Shown one piece after another: positions 57,889-64,000 of a DNA stretch of 64,000 nt. The notes beneath the pieces were generated by a model. The model did not search any database. It was given only the letters and a program-made list of their open reading frames with translations, and had not been told where the DNA came from. How positions within the stretch are numbered: the stretch's first letter is position 1; every line of letters starts with the position of its first letter. The DNA comes from Saprospiraceae bacterium (GTDB lineage: Bacteria; Bacteroidota; Bacteroidia; Chitinophagales; Saprospiraceae): assembly GCA_016715105.1 (NCBI GenBank), contig JADKBO010000004.1, positions 62,001 to 126,000 of the forward strand. Reading direction: 5' to 3'. The translations under genes were made by a program, and so were the position numbers.

Positions 57889-58270
57889 TGAATACTTTTA
57901 AAGTGAATTCAAGGAAATAACCTGAGTTGTCTTTGATAAATAATTGTAATGGTCCATCGGGTCGATGTTTTGGCTCTTCATAAAACAAACCATGCTCTTT
58001 GCAAATTTCAAATACAGTTTCAAAGTCATCGACCTCAAAGGCAAAATGCAATTGTCTGTTGCCACTTTTAACTTCATCTTCACCTTGGATCAGGTGTAAT
58101 TCCTGACCGTTTCCCAAGTCAAACCAAGCACCAGGAAAATCAAATACAGGCCTTCGTTTCTCTGGAAATCCCATGATTTCTTTGTAAAAACGGACAGAAG
58201 CTTCCAAATCCTGAACATAGATCGCATAATGATCTAGTCGTTTTATATGATGGATTAATTGCCGTCCCAC
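57881..58270 (-). CDS. VOC superfamily (glyoxalase-like) protein
   Basis: 129 residues forming two beta-alpha-beta-beta-beta units. Metal-ligand-like residues at the expected points: HYAIYV (His), HLIQGEDE, HFAFEVDD (His), and FLEFTL (Glu). Could be a dioxygenase, glyoxalase or resistance-type protein. Overlaps the 3' end of prfB by 16 bases and the rlmK-like gene by 8, so it belongs to a tight three-gene run. Confidence 0.82.
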   Translation of the reverse strand: MGRQLIHHIKRLDHYAIYVQDLEASVRFYKEIMGFPEKRRPVFDFPGAWFDLGNGQELHLIQGEDEVKSGNRQLHFAFEVDDFETVFEICKEHGLFYEEPKHRPDGPLQLFIKDNSGYFLEFTLKVFNE

Positions 58271-59335
58271 ATCAAATATGCTTTCAGAAAACCATCTAGA
58301 CCACCATTGAGTACGAGATCGGGATTTCTTGTCTCAAAACCAGTACGATGATCTTTTACCCTGCGATCATCCAAAACGTAGGATCTGATTTGTGAACCCC
58401 ACTCATTTTTTTTCTTCCCGGCTTCTACTTTGTCACGTTCAGCCCGTTGTTTTTGCAATTCAATTTCGTACAATTGAGAACGCAACATTTGCAATGCTTT
58501 GTCCCGGTTGACGTGTTGAGATCTTTCTTGCTGACATTCAATAACAATACCAGAAGGTAAATGTCGCAACCTTACAGCAGTTTCTACTTTATTGACATTT
58601 TGACCACCAGCGCCACTTGCCCTGAAGGTATCCCATTCAATATCAGAAGGATTGACGTCCACCTCGATGTTATCATCCACCAAAGGGTGTACAAATACAC
58701 TGGCAAAAGAGGTCATTCGTTTTCCTTGTGAATTGTATGGACTCACCCTTACCAGACGATGTACTCCATTTTCACCTTTCAACAAGCCATAACTATATTC
58801 TCCCGTAATTTCTAAGGAAACCGATTTGATTCCTGCTACGTCTCCAGCTTGGTTATACAATTCGCTGACTTTGAAATCACTTTTTTCTGCCCACATGAGG
58901 TACATTCTGTACAACATTTCAGCCCAATCGCAAGCTTCTGTTCCACCTGCTCCAGCGTTGATTTCAAGAATACAGCCAAATGCATCCTCTGGTTGATCCA
59001 ATGTTGTTCTGAATTCTATGTCTTCAAATTTTGCTAAAATGTCTTGATAACGCTGCTCGATTTCATCTTCAGTAGGTTCTCCAGCTTTTTGATATTCTGA
59101 TAAAATATCGATTTCATCTACAATGTCTTTGAGCTCATTGTATTTAGCAACCCAATTTTTGTGGTCTTTGAGTTCTTTTAAAAGTGCCTCAGCTTTTTCT
59201 GGATTGCTCCATAAGGTTGGATCAGAGGCTAGTTGTTCTTTTTCTTCAATCTGGAATAGTCGGTTATCGACGTCAAAGATATTGCTTTACACGTGAAAAC
59301 CTCTCCAGCATCTGATTGTATTGATCAGTTGTCAT
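58255..59335 (-). CDS. prfB: Peptide chain release factor 2, programmed +1 frameshift
   Basis: Recognises UGA/UAA and triggers peptide release. Starts with ATG 59335: MTTDQYNQMLERFSRVKQYL (20 codons to 59276), then CTT-TGA-C; skipping the T at 59275 continues as DVDNRLFQIEEKEQLASDP for 339 codons to 58255. The catalytic GGQ is in GAGGQNVNKVE. The codon-recognition tripeptide of RF2 (SPF in E. coli) reads SPY here (RVSPYNSQGKRM). The gene leads a run with the VOC and rlmK-like genes. An internal ATG at 59001 gives a partial frame that is not the true start. Confidence 0.95.
59272..59278 (-). promoter_or_regulatory. prfB programmed +1 frameshift site CTTTGAC
   Basis: Read leftwards: CTT (59278-59276), in-frame TGA (59275-59273), then C. 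This is the classic RF2 autoregulatory slip: low RF2 lets the ribosome move +1 to GAC. A clear Shine-Dalgarno-like stimulator is not evident just upstream. Confidence 0.9.
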
Positions 59336-59356
59336 TGCTGTCTTTTTGATTATGGT

Positions 59357-59392
59357 AAAACGGAAGTCGCCTTCTAAAACGACTTCCGTTTT
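59357..59392 (-). terminator. Terminator between FKBP lipoprotein gene and prfB
   Basis: Perfect 13-bp arms AAAACGGAAGTCG (59357-59369) / CGACTTCCGTTTT (59380-59392) with a 10-base loop and T-rich ends on both strands. Located just past the stop of the FKBP gene. Confidence 0.85.
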
Positions 59393-59399
59393 AAGTTTT

Positions 59400-60284
59400 T
59401 TATTTAATGTCTTTTACCTCGATGTAAAAGATCAAATTTGAATTTGCAGGAATAGATCCTTGATCAGCTGGCCCGTAAGCAAGCTCTGAAGGAATGTAAA
59501 CAATTGCTTTATCACCAACTTTCAACTGAGTCAAAGCCTCATCCCAACCTGGTATCACTTGTTGTTGACCAATTGGAAAAGAGAAAGCGTCTGGTCTTTG
59601 GAATGAATTGTCAAATGAAGTACCATTTTCCAAGGCACCATAGTATTCTACCGTAGCTACTTTGTCTTTTTCGCCCTTAGCACCTGTACCTTCTGCTACT
59701 TTTTTAATCATCAATCCTGAAGGAAGTGTTTCTGCAGTTAAAGTTCCAGCTTTTTTCTCAGCAATAAAACCTTCTACCATTGTGGTTACTTCTGGCAACA
59801 TTTTCATACGCTCAGCAGTTTTAGCTTTCATAGCCTCTTCTTTTTCTGCAGTAAATGCAGTGTAACCAGCTTCATCCAAAATCTTTTGGATTTTCATTGT
59901 ATAAGTCATCACTTTGATGCCTTGCTGAGCCAACATAGGATTTCCCAATGAATCAGCTGGAATATTGAGTGTGATACTGTCTCCAACTTGTGCATTTATT
60001 ACAACTTCGTTGAAGAAATTCTTTTGAGTCTTTGCTGCAGCAGCATCCTCAACTTTAAGTACTCCAGGCTCATTTGGATCAAGTGATTCTTGCTTCACAA
60101 CGCCATCACCAAGTATTTTGTAAGTGAAAAGCACGTATTCTCCCACCTTTACTTTGGGGCCAGTTCCTTTTGTATGGATGATGTATTCAAAATTATTGCT
60201 TGTTTTGAATGTACCGGTTTCCTTTTTGCATGCTGTAAAGAGCATCACAGAAACACAAATTGATAAAAGAAATGATAATCTCAT
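59400..60284 (-). CDS. FKBP-type peptidyl-prolyl isomerase lipoprotein
   Basis: 294 residues. Lipobox FTAC with Cys19 after a hydrophobic signal. C-terminal FKBP domain (about 195-294) with VEYYGALENGTSFDNSF, IPGWDEALTQLKVGDKAIVYIPSELAYG and IPANSNLIFYIEVKDI, all typical of active FKBP. The N-terminal part (about 27-130) looks like a second, degenerate FKBP unit (VKVGEYVLFTYKILGDG). Probably folds envelope proteins. Confidence 0.9.
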   Translation of the reverse strand: MRLSFLLSICVSVMLFTACKKETGTFKTSNNFEYIIHTKGTGPKVKVGEYVLFTYKILGDGVVKQESLDPNEPGVLKVEDAAAAKTQKNFFNEVVINAQVGDSITLNIPADSLGNPMLAQQGIKVMTYTMKIQKILDEAGYTAFTAEKEEAMKAKTAERMKMLPEVTTMVEGFIAEKKAGTLTAETLPSGLMIKKVAEGTGAKGEKDKVATVEYYGALENGTSFDNSFQRPDAFSFPIGQQQVIPGWDEALTQLKVGDKAIVYIPSELAYGPADQGSIPANSNLIFYIEVKDIK

Positions 60285-60306
60285 GTATTTAATTGATTGT
60301 ATATGA

Positions 60307-61312
60307 TTACGAAATAATTTGCAAATTCAGGCCTTCTACCATTTTCCTGAATTTATCTAAAACATCTTCAAGTTTGGCATATGCTGATCCTCCGGAAGCG
60401 TTTTTGTGTCCGCCTCCATTGAAATTTTTTGAAGCAATTTGTTGTACGTCAATGGTGCCCTTGCTTCGGAGCGATATTTTTACGATGGATGGCTGTTCCA
60501 TAATGAATGCTGCCATGTGTATATTTTCCATCATCAACATATAATTGACAATTCCTTCTGTATCTCCTCTTTGTATGTTGAAGTCTTTGTAATCTTGTTT
60601 CGTCAAATAGATCATGGCTGTATGTTTGTCAGCATAAACCTCCATTCTATTTGCCAAACAATGACCAAGTAATCTCAAATGTTTTTCTTTCAAAGCATTG
60701 AAAATATGGTTTTGGATACCATAATCGTCAACACCCAATTGTTTGAGTTTACCCGCTACCTCATAAGTGTATGGCCGAGTTGCGTATTTAAATGAACCAG
60801 TATCAGTGACCAATCCAGTAAAAAGACCAGAACCAATTTTTGGGTCAATGATATTTTCAAATCCCAAGTCTACCATAAATTTAAAAAACCAACTCGCTCG
60901 TACTGCTTGCTCCTGTATCTGAAATAACAAAATCGACAAATGGTTCTGGATCGAGGTGGTGGTCGATCATAATTTTGTCAGCTTTTGAAAATTGCACGTT
61001 TTCTCCTAGTTTATCTATACGATCTAGTGCGTTGAAATCTAAACAAAAAATGATTTTGGCTTCATTGACTTTTTCTCGGCATTCATCGTGCTTTAAGTCA
61101 AATATCATGATCTCTTCAAATCCTTCCAAATACTTGAAATTCGTTGGACATTCACTAGGAAGTATGATATCTACTTTATGTTTTAGCTTTCTGAGAAAAT
61201 GAGCCAATGCAAGCGAAGAACCAATAGCATCGCCATCAGGATTCCTGTGAGAAAGTATAACGATGTCCTTTGGCATTACCAGTAAGGACTTTATTTGGTT
61301 GATTTCTGTCAT
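60307..61312 (-). CDS. DHH-family phosphoesterase (NrnA-type), one frameshift
   Basis: Bifunctional oligoribonuclease / pAp phosphatase family. DHH domain: HRNPDGDAIGSSLALA, CLDFNALDR, MIDHHLDPEP; DHHA1 domain ending GGGHKNASGGSA. The frame breaks near 60882-60887: SELVF then a stop, with a run of six T where five would give SELVFKFMVDLGFENII. The second part continues to 60307. A single-base insertion, either a sequence error or a recent mutation. Confidence 0.85.
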
Positions 61313-61377
61313 TTATGCTTAAAGAGGTGCGAAATTGGTAAAATATATCTAATTAACAAAAATTTTAATGCTTTGTA

Positions 61378-61409
61378 TTGCCTCACACCGTATCAGTTTT
61401 ATATTTTTG
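61378..61409 (+). promoter_or_regulatory. Candidate ndk promoter
   Basis: TTG (61378-61380), 21 bases, TATTTTTG (61402-61409), fitting the Bacteroidota promoter, about 38 bases before the ndk ATG. Confidence 0.45.
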
Positions 61410-61446
61410 CGCCTCATTTAGATAAAATTATAAAATTTCGAATATT

Positions 61447-61866
61447 ATGGCGGGTACAAGAACCTTTACAATGATCAAACCAGATGCAGTAAAAGCTGGT
61501 CACATTGGTGCAATCCTCAATGACATTAACGCTGGCGGTTTCAAAATCGTGGCAATGAAATATACCAAACTTTCTGCTGAAAAAGCTGGCGAGTTTTATG
61601 CTGTACACTCAGCAAGACCATTTTATGGTGAATTAGTGGAGTTTATGTCTTCTGGTCCAATCGTTGCAGCTATCTTGGAAAAAGACAATGCTGTTGAAGA
61701 ATTTAGAAAACTAATTGGTGCTACCAATCCAGCTGATGCAGCTCCTGGAACAATCAGAGCAAAATACGCAACTTCAATTGGTGAAAATGCTGTACATGGT
61801 TCTGATTCAGATGAAAATGCTGCTATTGAAGGTAGTTTCCACTTTGCTGGAACTGAAATTTTCTAG
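61447..61866 (+). CDS. ndk: Nucleoside diphosphate kinase
   Basis: Balances NTP pools by phosphate transfer through a phosphohistidine. 139 residues, standard; the active His117 is in NAVHGSDSDENA. RTFTMIKPDAVKAGHIG is the usual N-terminus. Confidence 0.97.
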   Translation: MAGTRTFTMIKPDAVKAGHIGAILNDINAGGFKIVAMKYTKLSAEKAGEFYAVHSARPFYGELVEFMSSGPIVAAILEKDNAVEEFRKLIGATNPADAAPGTIRAKYATSIGENAVHGSDSDENAAIEGSFHFAGTEIF

Positions 61867-61903
61867 AAAAAATACCCTATTAATTTAGGATGATGTTTTA
61901 ATG

Positions 61904-61945
61904 AAAGGGTCACTATATAGAATCTATGTACGTGGCCCTTTTTTT
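61904..61945 (+). terminator. Rho-independent terminator of ndk
   Basis: AAAGGGTCAC (61904-61913) pairs with GTGGCCCTTT (61932-61941) with one wobble pair, then more T to 61945. Overlaps the end of the convergent gene. Confidence 0.75.
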
Positions 61946-62984
61946 ATGTCTCTTCGTCATAGAAAATTTGATAATATTTATTTCCATCACCATCAATTCC
62001 TTTGCGAATTTTTGTGTGATCCCCATGCACGTAGATGTGGAAATTTTTATCAAGTTTGATGATTGATTTAAATACTCTTGAACTTTTCTTGGTAGCTTGC
62101 TCTGAAATGTCAAATTCAGTTTTGAAAACTTTATCTCCGTTTTCTTCTTCCAGCGATTTGAAGTTTTTGAAGTTCTCTTTTTGCATTTGAGTCTCAAAAA
62201 CCTGATCTAAATAAACAGCCTCATCAAAATTTTCGTTGTTGCTAAAATATTTTTCTGATTTGTGCATCACCGCAGCTTTTTCAGCCTTCCCATCAAATAC
62301 TGATTCACTTTCATTGGATTTTACAAATCTTGCAGTCAATCGGATATACTCTTTGGTAGCCAGATAATCATTGGTCACCTCCTTAATCTGGAGAAACTCA
62401 TCCCTCCAGTATCTGGCTTCAATATTTCTGTTGGAATGATCAACGTTGAGCATTTTAAACCCCGCATCCCTATCAATGTCAAAAATGATGCATGCCTTAT
62501 CCAATTTTTCCAAATCAAAACCTTCTAGTTTTTGCAAATTGACTGTTCTCGATGATCTTTCTACGCCCAATAGATCTTTGGTGGTCTCCAATTTGAAAAG
62601 GCAAACGCCACTGGTCATTTCATCATCGATCAAAACGTTTTCTAGGAATGCAACCAATAATTCGCCACTTTTGATGAAAGGATGTCTTGATTTGTTGAAT
62701 AAATGTCGGGCAATTTTGATGCTTTGTTCGTAAAAGTCAATCTCGTCAAAAATATTACCCACATAATTATAAAGTGGGTTTAAAACAAAATCATCGTTGG
62801 CAAAAGTAAAGGCATGAAATTCTGGTTCTTTAAAATTTTGGGTAAGAAAATGAAGAAGTTTAGCATTGATTTCTTCATCCATTTCCAAAAGTTCAACACC
62901 TGTTTGCATATCTTGACCAGATTCACTGTCAGGAATAAAGTGGAATACGACAGATTTTAATGTTGCTTGATGTATGTTGATCAT
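61944..62984 (-). CDS. 37-kDa nucleoid-associated protein (NdpA/YejK family)
   Basis: 346 residues matching the 37-kDa nucleoid-associated protein family, with the hallmark middle KSGELLVAFLENVLIDDEMTSGVCLFKLETT and IIFDIDRDAGFKMLNVD, where E. coli YejK is similar. Probably DNA-binding; exact role unclear. Overlaps the upstream epimerase gene by 4 bases, so co-transcribed. Confidence 0.85.
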   Translation of the reverse strand: MINIHQATLKSVVFHFIPDSESGQDMQTGVELLEMDEEINAKLLHFLTQNFKEPEFHAFTFANDDFVLNPLYNYVGNIFDEIDFYEQSIKIARHLFNKSRHPFIKSGELLVAFLENVLIDDEMTSGVCLFKLETTKDLLGVERSSRTVNLQKLEGFDLEKLDKACIIFDIDRDAGFKMLNVDHSNRNIEARYWRDEFLQIKEVTNDYLATKEYIRLTARFVKSNESESVFDGKAEKAAVMHKSEKYFSNNENFDEAVYLDQVFETQMQKENFKNFKSLEEENGDKVFKTEFDISEQATKKSSRVFKSIIKLDKNFHIYVHGDHTKIRKGIDGDGNKYYQIFYDEET

Positions 62985-63964
62985 TTCTGAACTTGTTGGA
63001 GGTATTTGATGGACATGGAAGTTATAGTTTCCTCGATTGGTTTATACTTCATGCCCAAAACCTGAATGGATTTTGTATTATCAAATGTTCGCTCTTGTTT
63101 AGTAGCATTGACGGTGTCTCGCCAAATTACTCTTTTTTGACCAGGAATCAATGATTTCAAAAAGTCAGCAAATACGATGAAGCGATCAGTGAAAGAGGGT
63201 AGAGGCATGCTATTGAATTTCCTGCCCAATCCCTTCATAAACATTTGATAAAGAGATTTATACGACAAATTTGCACCACTAATTACAAATCTTTCGCCAA
63301 AATAATCGTTTCGCACTGTTTCAATAATTGCTTTAGTGACATCTACTATGTCTACAAAACCATTACTGCCTCTAGGATAGAATAAATTGTTATTGGCAAC
63401 CGTATTTATAATTTTTAAAGAAGATTTATTGAAATCGCCGGCTCCCAAAATAAAAGATGGATTCAGGATGGTTGCATTGAGTCCTTCGTAAATACCTCGC
63501 CAAACTTCTTGTTCGGCTTTGAATTTGGAAATAGCATATTGGCTGGCTTCTGGATGGTCACTCCAAATATTATGCTCAGTGATGATTTCGCCATTTTTTT
63601 TCTGCGTCAAGGTAGCAACAGAGCTGATGTGAATGAGTTTTTTTATGTTCTTATTCATTGCTGCACTCACCACATTTGCCGTTCCTAGTTCATTGACTTT
63701 GAGCATTTTGCTCACTTCTTTTACGTCATAAGAAACAATTGCAGCACAATGTATGACAATATCATCAGCGTTGAAAATGGCCTCCAATCCCAAGAAATCC
63801 AAGACGTCTGCTTCTTGATAATTTACATTTTGAGGAAACGACTTTGGGATTGAGACACCAGATCTTACTAAACCAAGTATCTCAAACTCGTCATGTTTTG
63901 TCAATTCAGAAATAAGGCTACTTCCTAGTAAACCTCCAGCTCCTGTAATGACAATGCGTGCCAA
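62981..63964 (-). CDS. NAD-dependent epimerase/dehydratase (extended SDR)
   Basis: 327 residues with the NAD-binding ITGAGGLLGSSL, HCAAIVSYD and catalytic Y-x-x-x-K in YAISKFKAE, with Ser in HISSVAT. Resembles dihydroflavonol-reductase-like or nucleoside-diphosphate-sugar epimerases. The start is TTG at 63964 (MARIVITGAGG): an in-frame TAA lies two codons upstream, so no ATG is available. Function of this member not assigned. Confidence 0.85.
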   Translation of the reverse strand: MARIVITGAGGLLGSSLISELTKHDEFEILGLVRSGVSIPKSFPQNVNYQEADVLDFLGLEAIFNADDIVIHCAAIVSYDVKEVSKMLKVNELGTANVVSAAMNKNIKKLIHISSVATLTQKKNGEIITEHNIWSDHPEASQYAISKFKAEQEVWRGIYEGLNATILNPSFILGAGDFNKSSLKIINTVANNNLFYPRGSNGFVDIVDVTKAIIETVRNDYFGERFVISGANLSYKSLYQMFMKGLGRKFNSMPLPSFTDRFIVFADFLKSLIPGQKRVIWRDTVNATKQERTFDNTKSIQVLGMKYKPIEETITSMSIKYLQQVQK

Positions 63965-64000
63965 AGGTTATTTCTTAAGTTGTAGCGTATATTTGGCTAC

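Noticed and set aside
58255..59001. A stand-alone release-factor-like protein starting at 59001
   Set aside because: The upstream sequence continues the RF2 protein in the same frame to a programmed frameshift site, so this is only the 3' part of prfB.
1..64000. tRNA, rRNA, CRISPR arrays, prophage
   Set aside because: Intergenic stretches were read for cloverleaf-like arms, regular direct repeats and phage gene order; none were convincing.

Overview
The window is an AT-rich chromosomal segment of a member of the Bacteroidota. The evidence is type IX secretion C-terminal domains on two secreted proteins, a PorV/PorQ-type outer-membrane protein, a DUF6089 outer-membrane protein, an HscA-type chaperone, the short Bacteroidota-style DnaE paralogue, recurrent TAnnTTTG -7 promoter boxes, and start codons without Shine-Dalgarno sequences. 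Overall gene content suggests a Saprospiria/Chitinophagia-like lineage; that finer placement is inference. No tRNA, rRNA, CRISPR array or prophage was seen.

Layout. 1-6.8 kb: 3' part of a siroheme sulfite/nitrite reductase (minus) with an operator-like inverted repeat over its promoter, then a PIG-L deacetylase, a 28-residue membrane microprotein, a sodium:solute symporter (frameshifted) and a START-like protein that has lost its start. 6.8-16.8 kb: coaD, a secreted leucine-rich-like T9SS cargo, cob(I)alamin adenosyltransferase and truA, then a galactoside-degradation set (GH2 beta-galactosidase, GH36 alpha-galactosidase, DUF1080 lipoprotein). 17-25.8 kb: a Fic protein with a palindromic promoter region, glutamate dehydrogenase behind ccmBCD cytochrome c maturation genes, ftsK and ychF. 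26-33.6 kb: subtilisin-like protease, DUF6089 protein, PQQ-type sugar dehydrogenase with a T9SS tail, hscA, an acetyltransferase and a LysM protein. 33.6-36.7 kb: an Rpn-family nuclease gene cut in two by a decayed IS66 element that still has its inverted repeats and an 8-bp target duplication. 37-46 kb: a lipoprotein, a DnaE paralogue, a PD-(D/E)XK-type nuclease, trxB, fbaA, a PorV-like protein; many of these carry single-base frameshifts. 46-64 kb: mostly intact housekeeping genes (UbiA-like, M42 peptidase, pyrE, Nudix, RND/MMPL transporter, folK, deoxynucleoside kinase, sppA, coaE, yigZ, yfcE-like, rlmK-like, VOC, prfB with a programmed +1 frameshift, FKBP lipoprotein, nrnA-type phosphoesterase, ndk, a 37-kDa nucleoid-associated protein, an NAD-dependent epimerase).

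Most noteworthy: three exact copies of the operator-like motif ATTACAA-N4-TTGTAAT (upstream of ftsK, upstream of the LysM gene and inside the IS66 remnant), the IS66 insertion whose removal restores the Rpn reading frame, operator-like inverted repeats over the sulfite reductase and fic promoters, and a translationally coupled microprotein between the deacetylase and the symporter. Frameshifts are concentrated between about 31 and 45 kb, mostly in homopolymers or short runs, so sequence errors in that stretch are a serious possibility. No clearly new multi-gene system was found.
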